This document shows positions 23,655 through 32,126 of a DNA stretch of 64,000 nucleotides, one piece after another. The notes below the pieces were generated by a model, which worked only from the letters and a program-made list of their open reading frames with translations, made no database searches and was not told the origin of the DNA. Source of the stretch: DASSUW01 sp963759375 (lineage in GTDB: Bacteria; Actinomycetota; Thermoleophilia; Solirubrobacterales; Solirubrobacteraceae); contig CAVWYY010000001.1 in assembly GCA_963759375.1 (NCBI GenBank), forward strand, positions 372,001 through 436,000. The letters are read 5' to 3'. A program made the translations under genes and the position numbers. How positions within the stretch are numbered: the stretch's first letter is position 1; each line of letters starts with the position of its first letter.

Positions 23655-24086
23655 ATGGAACCCTGGCTGATCTGGCTGATTGCCGCAGTGCTGTTCGGCG
23701 TGGGCGAGATCGCCACGCTGGGGTTCTTCCTGGCCCCGTTCGCAGGCGGCGCGCTCGTCGCGGCGCTGCTGACCGGCCTCGGTGCCGGCACGGCCATCGG
23801 ATGGGTGACGTTCCTCGTCGTGTCGGTGATCCTGCTCGCCGCGCTCCGGCCGCTCGCCCGCTCGCACCGAAACCGACCACCGCGCCTGCGCACCGGCACC
23901 GCCGCGCTGGTCGGGAGTTCGGCGATGGTCGTCGAGCGGATCGCGAACGACGAGGGCGTCGGCTGCGTGCGGATCGGCGGCGAGATGTGGACCGCACGGT
24001 CCTACGACGACGACGACGTCATCGAGGCCGGCAAGAAGGTCCAGGTCGTCGAGATCAGGGGCGCCACGGCGCTCGTCACGGAATGA
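23655..24086 (+). CDS. NfeD-like membrane protein
   Basis: The 143-residue protein has two to three N-terminal membrane helices (about 4-70: WLIWLIAAVLFGVGEIATLGFFLAPF, then LVVSVILLAAL) and a C-terminal OB-fold (about 85-143: GTAALVGSSAMVVERI ... GCVRIGGEMWTARS ... VQVVEIRGATALVT), the structure of short NfeD proteins. These operate with SPFH proteins in membrane microdomains, and an SPFH gene follows 10 nt downstream, as expected. Confidence 0.9.
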   Translation: MEPWLIWLIAAVLFGVGEIATLGFFLAPFAGGALVAALLTGLGAGTAIGWVTFLVVSVILLAALRPLARSHRNRPPRLRTGTAALVGSSAMVVERIANDEGVGCVRIGGEMWTARSYDDDDVIEAGKKVQVVEIRGATALVTE

Positions 24087-24096
24087 GGAGGCAGTA

Positions 24097-25137
24097 ATGG
24101 ATCCAGGGGTCATCGCGCTGATCGTCCTCGCCGTGTTCCTGTTCATCGTCGCGGCGTCGGGCGTCCGGATCGTGCCGCAGGCGCGCGCCGGGATCGTCGA
24201 GCGGCTCGGGCGCTACTCCCGCACGCTCGACCCCGGCCTGACGCTGATCGTGCCGTTCGTCGACCGCGTCAAGCCGCTCCTCGACCTGCGCGAGCAGGTC
24301 GTCTCGTTCCCGCCGCAGCCGGTGATCACCGAGGACAACCTCGTGGTCGGTATCGACACTGTCATCTACTTCACGATCACCGATCCGCGGGCCTCGACGT
24401 ACGAGGTCGCCAACCCGCTGCAGGCCATCGAGCAGCTGACTGTCACCACGCTCCGCAACGTGATCGGCGGCCTGACGCTGGAAGAGACCCTGACCTCGCG
24501 CGACAACGTGAACTCGCAGCTTCGCGTCGTGCTCGACGAGGCGACCGGAAAGTGGGGGATCCGAGTCAACCGCGTCGAGCTCAAGTCGGTCGAGCCCCCT
24601 CGCACCGTCCAGGAGGCGATGGAGAAGCAGATGCGCGCCGAGCGCGACCGCCGCGCCACCATTCTCACCGCCGAGGGCGTCAAGCAGTCGCAGATCCTCA
24701 CCGCCGAGGGCGAGAAGCAGTCGGCCGTGCTCAAGGCCGAGGGCGCGCGCACGGCGGCGATCCTGCGCGCCGAGGGCGAGGCGAAGGCGATCGAGACCGT
24801 GTTCGGCGCGATCCACGACGGCGTTCCGGACGAGCGGCTGCTGTCCTACCAGTACCTGCAGATGCTGCCGCAGCTCGCGCAGGGCGACGCGAACAAGATC
24901 TTCGTCATCCCGAGCGAGTTCACGCAGGCGCTCGGCAACCTCACGTCGCGCTTCGCGGACGCGCCCCCGCCGCGGCGCCCGCAGTCGCGCGCGGAGGTGC
25001 GCGAGGCCAGCGAGGCCGCCGCGGCCGACGCGGCGGAGGCCGCGAAGGCGGCGGCCGACGCGGAGGCTGAGGCGACCAGCGCGCAGACGCCCGGGCCGAC
25101 GCGCCCGGACGAGCCGCCGGCTACGCCATTGCCCTGA
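24097..25137 (+). CDS. SPFH/band 7 (stomatin-like, QmcA type) membrane protein
   Basis: A 346-residue slipin/paraslipin: one N-terminal membrane helix (IALIVLAVFLFIVAASGVRIV), the SPFH domain beginning VPQARAGIVERLGRYSRTLDPGLTLIVPFVD, ERLGLTLEET-type segment GGLTLEETLTSRD, VNRVELKSVEPPRTVQEAMEKQM, and the coiled coil with AEGEKQSAVLKAEG repeats. The last ~60 residues are Ala/Glu/Pro-rich. Together with NfeD it probably organises membrane protein quality control. Its 3' end overlaps sthA on the other strand by 17 nt. Confidence 0.92.
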   Translation: MDPGVIALIVLAVFLFIVAASGVRIVPQARAGIVERLGRYSRTLDPGLTLIVPFVDRVKPLLDLREQVVSFPPQPVITEDNLVVGIDTVIYFTITDPRASTYEVANPLQAIEQLTVTTLRNVIGGLTLEETLTSRDNVNSQLRVVLDEATGKWGIRVNRVELKSVEPPRTVQEAMEKQMRAERDRRATILTAEGVKQSQILTAEGEKQSAVLKAEGARTAAILRAEGEAKAIETVFGAIHDGVPDERLLSYQYLQMLPQLAQGDANKIFVIPSEFTQALGNLTSRFADAPPPRRPQSRAEVREASEAAAADAAEAAKAAADAEAEATSAQTPGPTRPDEPPATPLP

Positions 25138-26510
25138 TCCGATTGCTCGCGTCGAGCGCCGCGACCTTGTAGGACTCGGCGAACGTCGGGTAGTTGAAGA
25201 CGGCGGTCACGAGGAAGTCGATCGTCGAGTCGCCGCCCATCACCGCCTGGCCGATGTGGACCAGGTCGGTCGCGCCGGTCCCGATCACGTGCACGCCGAG
25301 GAGCTGGCGGTTCGTGGGGGAGACCAGCAGCTTGAGCATGCCGTCCTCGTCGCCGGTCATCAGCCCGCGGGCCAGCTCGCTCCAGCGGGCCACGCCGATC
25401 ACGTAGGGGATCGCGGCGTCGGTGAGCTGCTCCTCGGTCTGGCCGACCATGGCGATCTCGGGGATCGCGTACACGCCGGTCGGCACCAGCTCGGGCAGCG
25501 TCTCGATCGGCTCGCCGAACGCGTGCAGGGCGGCGATGCGGCCCTGCTCCATCGCCGTCGCCGCCAGGCCGCCGCCGGACACATCGCCGACCGCGAAGAT
25601 GTGCGGCACCGTGGTCTGGTGGTTCTCGTCGACCGCGATCCGCCCGCGCGAGTCGGCCTCCAGACCCGTGTTCTCGAGCTCCAGCGCCTCGGTGTCGCCC
25701 TGCCGGCCGGTCGCGTACAGGACGGTCTCGGAGATCAGCTCCTTGCCCGACTCCAGACGGACCTTCGGCCCGCGCACGTCGCTGTCGAGTTCCACGGCCG
25801 CGACGCTCTCGCGCATCCGGAACGTCACGTTCATCCGCCGCAGCAGGTACTGGAACGCCTCGCCGATCTCGCTGTCCAGGAACGGCAGCACGCGGTCGCG
25901 CTTGTCGACGACCGTGACCTTGGTGCCGAGCGCGCCGAACATCGACGCGTACTCGACGCCGATCACGCCGGCGCCGACCACGGTCATGGTGCGCGGGACG
26001 CGGTGGTCGAGCTTGAGCAGGCCGTCCGAGTCGATCACCGTGCGGTCGTCGAACTCGACCGACGACGGCCGCGCCGGGCCGCGTGCCGCTGGCGATGATG
26101 ATCCGGCGCGCGCGGATCGGCTCGTCGGAGTCCTCGATGCGGACCGTGTTGGCGTCCTGGAACCGGGCCTGGCCGGGCAGCAGACCGACGCGATTGCGGC
26201 GGAACTGCTCGCGCACGACGGCCGTCTCGGCCGCCACCACGCGCGCCGTGCGGTCCATGAGCTGCTCGAGCGTGCGCTGCTCGCTCTCCTCGACGCGCGT
26301 GGGGTCGAGCACGTCCAGCGGCCGCTGGGCGAGCTGCTCGAGGACGGCCTCGCGCAGCGTCTTGGAGGGGATCGTCCCGGTGTGGATCGAGACGCCGCCG
26401 AGGCGTTCGCGGCGCTCGGCGACCGCCACCCGCTTGCCGAGCTTCGACGCCTGGATCGCCGCCTTCTGACCGCTGGGACCGGAACCGATCACGAGAAGGT
26501 CGAGCTCCAT
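25121..26510 (-). pseudogene. sthA: Si-specific NAD(P)+ transhydrogenase, frameshifted
   Basis: Soluble transhydrogenase, an FAD enzyme balancing NADPH and NADH. N-terminal half: DLLVIGSGPSGQKAAIQASKLGKRVAV, GVSIHTGTIPSKTLREAV (the redox Cys pair of lipoamide dehydrogenases is absent, as in SthA). The second half in another frame: RTMTVVGAGVIGVEYASMFG, ETVLYATGRQGDTEALELENTG, HIFAVGDVSG and the C-terminal dimer domain. The break is near 26074-26080, where GCCGGGCCG replaces the GCCGGCCG that keeps frame: one extra base. Both halves are conserved, so sequencing error is likely. Divergent from ffh. Confidence 0.9.
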
Positions 26511-26537
26511 GTTCCGGCAACGTACCCTGTGAGGGCA
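26511..26537. promoter_or_regulatory. divergent near-leaderless promoters, sthA/ffh
   Basis: In AACGTACCCT (26519-26528), TACCCT reads toward ffh, 9 nt before TTG 26538, and TACGTT reads toward sthA, 8 nt before its ATG. The two boxes share the central TA. Confidence 0.5.
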
Positions 26538-27869
26538 TTGTTCGACTCGCTGTCAGAGAAGCTCCAGGGCACATTGGCGTCTGTGCGCCAGCGCGGCGCG
26601 CTCACGGACGACGACATCAACCGCGCCATGCGCGAGATCCGGCTCGCGCTGCTCGAGGCCGACGTCAACTTCAAGGTCGTCAAGCAGTTCACCTCGACGG
26701 TGAAGGAGCGCGCCCTCGGCATCGAGGTCTCCAAGCAGCTCAACCCCGGCCAGCAGGTCGTCAAGATCGTCAACGACGAGCTGACGGCGCTGATGGGCGG
26801 CGCCTCCGCCGGCCTGACGTTCTCGCCGCGGCCGCCGACCGTCGTGCTGATGGCGGGCCTGCAGGGCTCCGGCAAGACCACGGCGACGGCCAAGCTCGCC
26901 AAGTACCTGCGCGAGCAGCACGGCTCGTCGGTCGCCGTCGCCGCCTGTGACGTCTACCGCCCGGCGGCCGTCGAGCAGCTCGTGAAGGTCGGCACGCAGG
27001 CCGGCGCCACCGTCTACGAGCAGGGCACCGACCGCGATCCGGTCGACATCGCCGGCTGGGCGCTCGACCAGGCGACGCGCGACGGCAAGGACGTCCTGAT
27101 CGTCGACACCTCGGGCCGCCTGCACATCGACCAGGACCTGATGGACGAGCTGGCGCGCATCAAGAAGCGCGTGCGCCCGCACGTCGTGCTGCTGGTCGTC
27201 GACGCGATGACCGGCCAGGACGCGGTGAACGTGGCCGAGCAGTTCGCCGAGGTCGCGCAGTTCGACGGCGTGGTCCTCTCCAAGCTCGACGGCGACGCCC
27301 GCGGCGGCGCCGCGCTGTCGGTCAAGGCCGTCACCGGCAAGCCGATCATGTTCGCCTCGACGGGCGAGAAGCTCGGCGATTTCGAGCGCTTCCACCCGGA
27401 CCGCATGGCGCAGCGGATCCTCGGGATGGGCGACGTCCTGTCGTTCATCGAGAAGGCCGAGCAGTCGGTCGACGAGGACGAGGCCAAGGAGCTCGAGCGC
27501 AAGCTCCGCAAGAACCAGTTCACGCTCGAGGACTTCCTGGACCAGCTCAAGCGCGTCCGCAAGATGGGCCCGCTGACCTCGATCCTGGGGATGATCCCCG
27601 GGCTCGCCGGCCACCAGCTATCGAACATGCAGGTCGACGACAAGGAGCTCGACCGCGTCGAGGCGATCATCCTGTCGATGACCCCGTACGAGCGCAGCCA
27701 CCCCGAGGCGATCAAGGGCTCCCGGCGGCTGCGCATCGCCAAGGGCTCGGGAACCAACGTGCAGCAGGTCAACCAGCTGATCAAGCAGTTCGACCAGATG
27801 CGCAAGATGATGCGCGGGATCCAGCAGGGCAAGATGCCCGACATCGGTGCGCTCATGCGGCAAAGGTGA
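26538..27869 (+). CDS. ffh: signal recognition particle protein Ffh
   Basis: The SRP GTPase that binds signal sequences and 4.5S RNA. The product (443 residues from TTG 26538, MFDSLSEKLQGTL as in the family; GTG 26529 would add three residues) has N domain, G1 GLQGSGKTT at 107-115, ACDVYRPAAVEQL, DTSGRLHIDQDLM, SKLDGDARGG, and the Met-rich M domain (LGMIPGL, MQVDDKELDRVEAIILSMTPYER, RIAKGSGT, MRKMMRGIQQGKMPD). First gene of the rpsP-khpA-rimM-trmD-rplS run. Confidence 0.97.
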   Translation: MFDSLSEKLQGTLASVRQRGALTDDDINRAMREIRLALLEADVNFKVVKQFTSTVKERALGIEVSKQLNPGQQVVKIVNDELTALMGGASAGLTFSPRPPTVVLMAGLQGSGKTTATAKLAKYLREQHGSSVAVAACDVYRPAAVEQLVKVGTQAGATVYEQGTDRDPVDIAGWALDQATRDGKDVLIVDTSGRLHIDQDLMDELARIKKRVRPHVVLLVVDAMTGQDAVNVAEQFAEVAQFDGVVLSKLDGDARGGAALSVKAVTGKPIMFASTGEKLGDFERFHPDRMAQRILGMGDVLSFIEKAEQSVDEDEAKELERKLRKNQFTLEDFLDQLKRVRKMGPLTSILGMIPGLAGHQLSNMQVDDKELDRVEAIILSMTPYERSHPEAIKGSRRLRIAKGSGTNVQQVNQLIKQFDQMRKMMRGIQQGKMPDIGALMRQR

Positions 27870-27896
27870 GCGCGTCCGCTATCCTGCCGCGCCGAA

Positions 27897-28142
27897 ATGG
27901 CAGTCAGCATGCGACTCACCCGCGTAGGCGGGAAGAAGGATCCGGTGTGGCGCGTCGTCGTCGCCGATCGCCGCTCTCCCCGCGACGGGCGGTTCATCGA
28001 GACGGTCGGCCGGTACAACGCCCAGACCGATCCGTCAACGATCGTGCTCGACGAGGAGCGGATCCGGCATTGGCTCGATCGCGGCGCCCAGCCGAGCGAC
28101 ACGGTCAAGAAGCTCCTCAAGACCCAGGGCATCGCGCGCTAG
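27897..28142 (+). CDS. rpsP: 30S ribosomal protein bS16
   Basis: The 81-residue protein shows the bS16 core MRLTRVGGKKDPVWRVVVADRR, SPRDGRFIETVGRYNAQTDP and RIRHWLDRGAQPSDTVKKLL. ATG 27897 gives MAVSMRLTRVG; a TATCCT box (27880-27885) lies 11 nt upstream, so a second promoter after ffh is likely. It starts the classic rpsP-khpA-rimM-trmD-rplS arrangement. Confidence 0.96.
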   Translation: MAVSMRLTRVGGKKDPVWRVVVADRRSPRDGRFIETVGRYNAQTDPSTIVLDEERIRHWLDRGAQPSDTVKKLLKTQGIAR

Positions 28143-28145
28143 CCC

Positions 28146-28379
28146 GTGCGCGAGCTGCTCGTCTATCTGGCCCAGAAGCTGGTCGACGAGCCCGGCAAGG
28201 TCGAGGTCGAGCAGTTCGAGGAGGACGACGGCACGCTCGTCCTCGAGCTGTCGGTCGCGGACGATGACTACGGCCAGGTCATCGGGCGCGGGGGACGCAC
28301 GGCACAGGCCCTCCGCACGGTCGTCAAGGCCGCCGCGGTCAAGGACAACCGGCGCGTCCTCGTCGACATCGTCGAGTGA
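28146..28379 (+). CDS. khpA: KH-domain RNA-binding protein KhpA
   Basis: A 77-residue KH protein with the VIGRGGRTAQALRTVVKAAA loop (GxxG as GRGG), preceded by LVYLAQKLVDEPGKVEVEQFE. KhpA, with KhpB, binds many RNAs and influences cell elongation and division in Gram-positives. Start GTG 28146, 3 nt after rpsP. Position between rpsP and rimM is diagnostic. Confidence 0.94.
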   Translation: MRELLVYLAQKLVDEPGKVEVEQFEEDDGTLVLELSVADDDYGQVIGRGGRTAQALRTVVKAAAVKDNRRVLVDIVE

Positions 28380-28383
28380 GCGC

Positions 28384-28824
28384 GTGACCGCCGGCCGCGT
28401 CGGGCGGCCGCACGGGCTCGACGGGTCGTTCCACGTCACGCGCCCGGGCGAGTTCGCCGACGGCGGGACGGTCTGGGTCGACGGTGCGCCGCGCACGATC
28501 GAGCGCCTGGCCGGGACCCGCGACAAGCCGATCGTCCGCCTGGCCGGCTGCGTCAAGCGTGAGCACGCGGAGGCGCTGCGGGGCCTGGAGCTCGAGGTCG
28601 AGGGCTCGCTCGACGAGGGCGAGTTCTGGGCATCCGACCTGGCCGGCTGCACGGTCGTCGACGGCGCCCGGGAGGTCGGGGTCGTCACGCGGATGATCGC
28701 CCTGCCGTCGTGCGAGGCGCTCGAGGTCGGCGACCTGCTGATCCCGATGGTGCGCGACGCGATCCGCTCGATCGATGTCGACGCGCGGCGGATCGACGTC
28801 GACATGGGCTTCGTCGTGCCGTGA
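28384..28824 (+). CDS. rimM: 16S rRNA processing protein RimM
   Basis: RimM assists 30S assembly by binding uS19 and helping the 16S 3' domain fold. The 146-residue protein has the N-terminal VTAGRVGRPHGLDGSFHV (family GRVGRPHGLRGEV), the GCVKREHAEALRGLELEV strand and the PRC-barrel C-terminus with EFWASDLAGCTVVDG, LLIPMVRDAIRSIDV. GTG 28384 is the start; the stop overlaps trmD (GTGA). Slightly short compared with about 165-180 residues. Confidence 0.93.
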   Translation: MTAGRVGRPHGLDGSFHVTRPGEFADGGTVWVDGAPRTIERLAGTRDKPIVRLAGCVKREHAEALRGLELEVEGSLDEGEFWASDLAGCTVVDGAREVGVVTRMIALPSCEALEVGDLLIPMVRDAIRSIDVDARRIDVDMGFVVP

Positions 28825-29489
28825 GGTTCGACGTCTTCACGCTGTTCCCGCAGTGGTTCGAGTGGTTCCGCGAGCAGCGCCACGTGACCAACGCGCTGGC
28901 GCTCGGCCACTCGATCGACGCGGTCGACATGCGCGCGTCGACGCCGCTGAACTGGGGGCAGGTGGACGACACGCCGTTCGGCGGCGGGGCGGGCATGGTG
29001 CTGCGCGTGGACGTGGTCGAGGCCGCCCTGCGGGCACGCTACGGCGCGGATCCCTCGCCGCCGTCGCGTCGCGTGATCGCGCTGACTCCCGGCGGGCGCA
29101 TGTTCGACGACGCGTTCGCCCGCGAGCTGGCGGCCGAGCCCGAGGTAACGCTGCTGTGCGGGCGCTACGAGGGCTTCGACGAGCGCATCCTCGAGCACTT
29201 CTGCACCGATCAGGTGTCGATCGGACGGTACGTGCTGGCGGGCGGCGAGCTCGCCGCGATGGTGGTCATCGACGCGGTGATGCGCAAGCTGCCGGGCGTG
29301 CTGGGCAAGGACGAGTCCGCGGTGGAGGAGTCCTTCTCGGAGGCGCTCGACGGCGGTGTCGAGTATCCGCACTACACGCGACCGGCGGTGTGGCGCGACT
29401 GGGACGTGCCCGAGGTGCTGCTCTCCGGACACCACGAGCGCATCCGCGAATGGCGCCGCGAGCAGAGCCGGCGGCGTTCGCTACCATGA
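28821..29489 (+). CDS. trmD: tRNA (guanine37-N1)-methyltransferase
   Basis: TrmD methylates G37 of tRNAs to maintain reading frame. The 222-residue protein has the trefoil-knot signature LLCGRYEGFDERI, SIGRYVLAGGELAAMVVIDAV, DDTPFGGGAGMVLR and the C-terminal YPHYTRPAVWRDWDVPEVLLSGHHERIREWRRE. Start GTG 28821 overlaps the rimM stop. The last ~25 residues typical of longer TrmDs are missing, but the catalytic core is complete. Confidence 0.95.
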   Translation: MRFDVFTLFPQWFEWFREQRHVTNALALGHSIDAVDMRASTPLNWGQVDDTPFGGGAGMVLRVDVVEAALRARYGADPSPPSRRVIALTPGGRMFDDAFARELAAEPEVTLLCGRYEGFDERILEHFCTDQVSIGRYVLAGGELAAMVVIDAVMRKLPGVLGKDESAVEESFSEALDGGVEYPHYTRPAVWRDWDVPEVLLSGHHERIREWRREQSRRRSLP

Positions 29490-29544
29490 TTCGCCCGCGT
29501 GCCGCCGCTTCTGCCTCCGTCTGGCGCCGCGGTCTTTCTTTGCC

Positions 29545-30138
29545 ATGAGCACCGTCATCGACAGCCTCGAGCGGCAACAGCTTCGCCGCGTTCCCAACTT
29601 CGCCGCGGGTGACCGCGTCCGCGTCCACTTCCAGGTCGTCGAGGGCAGCCGCCGGCGCACCCAGGTCTTCGAGGGCGTGGTGATCAAGCGGCAGGGCGAG
29701 GGCGTCCGCGAGACGTTCACCGTCCGCAAGAACTCGTTCGGCGTCGGCGTCGAGCGCACGTTCCCGGTGCACTCGCCGAAGATCGAGAGGATCGAGGTCG
29801 CCGCGCGCGGTGACGTCCGCCGCGCCAAGCTCTACTACCTGCGCGGCCGGGTCGGCAAGCGCGCCCGCGTCCGCGAGCGCCGCTACGTGGGCCCGGAGGA
29901 GGTCGTCCAGGCCGGGCTGCTGCACGATCCCGCAGCCGAGGCGGCCGCCGCGTTCGACGACGAGGTGCCGGGCGAGGCCGTCGACGAGCAGGCGCTCGCC
30001 GAGGCCGAGGCCGCCCCTCCGGTCGAGGAGGAGGCTCCCGCCGTCGAGGAAGAGGCTCCCGCGGAGGAGCCCGTCGCCGAGGCCGAGGCTCCCGCCGAGG
30101 CCGAAACCGAGTCCTCAGCGGACGACGAGAACAAGTAG
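29545..30138 (+). CDS. rplS: 50S ribosomal protein bL19 with acidic C-terminal extension
   Basis: Residues 1-115 are standard bL19: RRVPNFAAGDRVRVHFQVVEGSRRRTQVFEGVVIKRQGEG, ETFTVRKNSFGVGVERTFPVHSPKIERIEV, RRAKLYYLRGRVGKRARVRER. Residues ~130-197 form an extension of repeated Glu/Ala/Pro/Val blocks (EEEAPA, EAEAPAEAE), strongly acidic and probably disordered, about 80 residues beyond the usual ~115. A TACCAT box at 29482-29487 in the trmD 3' end would give a leader of about 50 nt. Confidence 0.94.
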   Translation: MSTVIDSLERQQLRRVPNFAAGDRVRVHFQVVEGSRRRTQVFEGVVIKRQGEGVRETFTVRKNSFGVGVERTFPVHSPKIERIEVAARGDVRRAKLYYLRGRVGKRARVRERRYVGPEEVVQAGLLHDPAAEAAAAFDDEVPGEAVDEQALAEAEAAPPVEEEAPAVEEEAPAEEPVAEAEAPAEAETESSADDENK

Positions 30139-30145
30139 GGCGGGG

Positions 30146-30754
30146 ATGGCGTCCAAGACGTCGTCGGCGTCGGGCTCGCTCGTCGAGCTCGTCCTGATCG
30201 TCGCCGTCGCACTCGGCCTGGCCCTCGGCATCCAGGCCTTTCTCGTCAAGCCGTACCGCATCCCGAGCGAGTCGATGGTGCCGACCCTGCAGGTCGGCCA
30301 GCGCGTGCTCGTGAACCGCATCGGCGAGCGCTTCGGGCACCCGTCGGTCGGTGACATCGTCGTCTTCCACCCGCCGGCCGGTGCCGAGCAGGGCAACGAG
30401 TGCGGCGCCTCGCACCCGGAGACGCAGGTCTGCAACCAGCCCACGCCCGAGAAGGCCGACGTGAACTTCATCAAGCGCGTCGTGGCCGGTCCGGGCGATC
30501 ACCTGAAGATCGAGGACGGGCACGTGATCCTCAACGGGAAGCGGCAGAAGGAGGACTTCGCGGAGCCCTGCGGAGGCGGCGAGGGCTGCACCTTCCCGCG
30601 GGAAGTGACGGTTCCCGCCGGTCACTACTTCATGATGGGCGACAACCGTGGCAGTTCGGACGACAGCCGCTTCTGGGGACCTGTCCCCGAAGACTGGATC
30701 ATCGGCGAAGCCTTCGCCACCTACTGGCCGCCCAAGCGGATCGGGCTCCTCTAG
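30146..30754 (+). CDS. lepB: type I signal peptidase
   Basis: Membrane serine peptidase removing signal peptides. The 202-residue protein has one N-terminal membrane helix (LVELVLIVAVALGLALGIQAFLV), the catalytic Ser43 in PSESMVPTL, Lys110 in FIKRVVAGPGD, and box E GDNRGSSDDSRFWGPV. An insert with three Cys (about 84-98, NECGASHPETQVCNQP, and GGGEGC later) is present between boxes. It follows rplS by 7 nt. Confidence 0.95.
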   Translation: MASKTSSASGSLVELVLIVAVALGLALGIQAFLVKPYRIPSESMVPTLQVGQRVLVNRIGERFGHPSVGDIVVFHPPAGAEQGNECGASHPETQVCNQPTPEKADVNFIKRVVAGPGDHLKIEDGHVILNGKRQKEDFAEPCGGGEGCTFPREVTVPAGHYFMMGDNRGSSDDSRFWGPVPEDWIIGEAFATYWPPKRIGLL

Positions 30755-30818
30755 GGCCGCGAGGCGCCGGAAGCGCTCGTCCGGCTCCCGCCTGTTCCGG
30801 TACGACCGCGGTCTCGGC

Positions 30819-31409
30819 GTGCGGTTCGTGGCCGGCGCCGACGAGGCCGGGCGCGGCTGCCTGGCCGGCCCGCTCGTGGCCGCGGCGGTGCTGTTCGACT
30901 ACGAGCGCCTGACGCTGTCGGACCTGCGGGCCCTGTCCGCGCTGAACGACTCCAAGCAGCACACGATGGAGATGCGCGAGGAGCTCTACCCGCGGGTGCT
31001 GCGGGTGGCCAAGCGGGTGGCGGTGACGTCGCGCTGCGTGCGCGGGATCGACTCTCGTGGCCTGCACAAGACGAACCTGGCCGCGCTGTCCGCCGTGCTC
31101 CGGCGGGTGGCCTGCGAGGGCGCGCTGTGCCTGTCCGACGGGTTCCCGGTGCCGCCGACGGGGTTCGAGCAGCGCCCGGTCGTGGGCGGTGACGCGACCT
31201 CGGCGGCGATCGCTGCCGCGTCGGTGATCGCGAAGGTCTCGCGCGATCGCTTCATGCACCGCATGGAGGAGACGTATCCGGGCTGGGAGTTCGCTACCCA
31301 CGTGGGGTACTCGACGCCCGAGCACCGTGCCGCGATCGAGAAGCTCGGCGTGTCTCCGCTGCACCGGCTGTCGTTCCAGTCGATGGCCTACCAGCAGCTC
31401 GCGCTCTGA
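30819..31409 (+). CDS. rnhB: ribonuclease HII
   Basis: RNase HII removes ribonucleotides from DNA. Visible: FVAGADEAGRGCLAGPLVAAAVLFD (catalytic DEAGRG), LSALNDSKQHTMEMREELY, GDATSAAIAAASVIAKVSRDRFM and the C-terminal GYSTPEHRAAIEKLGVSPLHR. The start is uncertain: GTG 30819 gives MRFVAGADEAG; CTG 30792 gives LFRYDRGLGVRFVAGADEAG, which resembles longer relatives and would fit the CTG-start habit of this genome. The stop overlaps the next gene as CTGA. Confidence 0.93.
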   Translation: MRFVAGADEAGRGCLAGPLVAAAVLFDYERLTLSDLRALSALNDSKQHTMEMREELYPRVLRVAKRVAVTSRCVRGIDSRGLHKTNLAALSAVLRRVACEGALCLSDGFPVPPTGFEQRPVVGGDATSAAIAAASVIAKVSRDRFMHRMEETYPGWEFATHVGYSTPEHRAAIEKLGVSPLHRLSFQSMAYQQLAL

Positions 31410-32027
31410 TCGAGATCTCGGCCGAGGTCGCCGCCGCGTTCCCGGGGTACCGGGCCGGGGTGGTGGTGGCCGAGGGCCTGTCCGGCCCGCCGCGGGACTC
31501 GCTGGGCTTGGTCGAACCCGCGCCGATCGACCATCCGCACCTGCTCGCCTGGCGTGATGCGTTCCGCTCGTTCGGCGTCAAGCCCAAGCGGGCGGTCTGC
31601 TCGGCCGAGGCGCTGATCGCGCGCGGTTCGCTCCCGCGGATCAACCCGCTCGTGGACCGCTACAACGCGGTCTCGGTGCGCTGGGCGGTCCCGGTCGGCG
31701 GCGAGGACCTCGACCGCGTGGTCCCGCCGGTCCGGCTGGTCTACGCGTCGGGCGCCGAGCCGTTCGACGGCGGCGACCCGCCACGGGCGGGCGAGGTGGT
31801 CTGGCGCGACGGCGTGGGCGTGACCTGCCGGCGGTGGAACTGGCGCCAGGGCGTGCGGACACGGCTGACGGAGGAGACCGCGCGGGCGTACTTCCTCTTC
31901 GACGCGCTGGCGGTGTTCGAGTCGTTGCCCGCGGCGATGGACGACCTCGTCGCGCTGCTCTCGTCGGGCTGGCCCGACGGCGCGGTTGTCCTCGTTCATC
32001 CGCGGGCGAAGCGGTGGTCGGATGTAG
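31406..32027 (+). CDS. B3/4 domain protein (tRNA-editing-like), CTG start, 3' end uncertain
   Basis: A free-standing B3/B4 domain like that of phenylalanyl-tRNA synthetase beta subunit, a probable trans-editing factor: FPGYRAGVVVAEGL, LARGSLPRINPLVDRYNAVS-type segment (positions ~80-98), WAVPVGGEDLDRVV, GEVVWRDGVGVTCRRWNWRQGVRT, ARAYFLFDALA. Start CTG 31406 overlaps the rnhB stop (CTGA). As written, the frame continues without stop through a promoter-like region into the next gene (to 32503). One extra base before ~32000 would instead end it at TAG 32025-32027, matching the insertion pattern elsewhere in the window, so I annotate that end. Confidence 0.75.
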
Positions 32028-32088
32028 TCGCGCATATGCGCGGACAAATCACACCCCCAGCCGCCTCCTTACAAGCCGGGGTTCGTTG

Positions 32089-32126
32089 CATAATTATGTA
32101 CGGATCCGTATTAGTTCGTATCCGTA
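32089..32126 (+). promoter_or_regulatory. promoter and operator of the SRPBCC-marR operon
   Basis: An AT-rich island with CATAAT at 32089-32094 as -10 and a perfect 12-bp palindrome TACGGATCCGTA at 32099-32110 over the expected transcription start; a further half-site TATCCGTA (32119-32126) touches the ATG. This layout suits autorepression by the MarR protein encoded downstream. Confidence 0.6.

Noticed and set aside
24097..25137. Repeated AEGxKQS heptads as a DNA repeat
   Set aside because: They are the normal coiled-coil heptads of SPFH proteins and are not conserved at nucleotide level.
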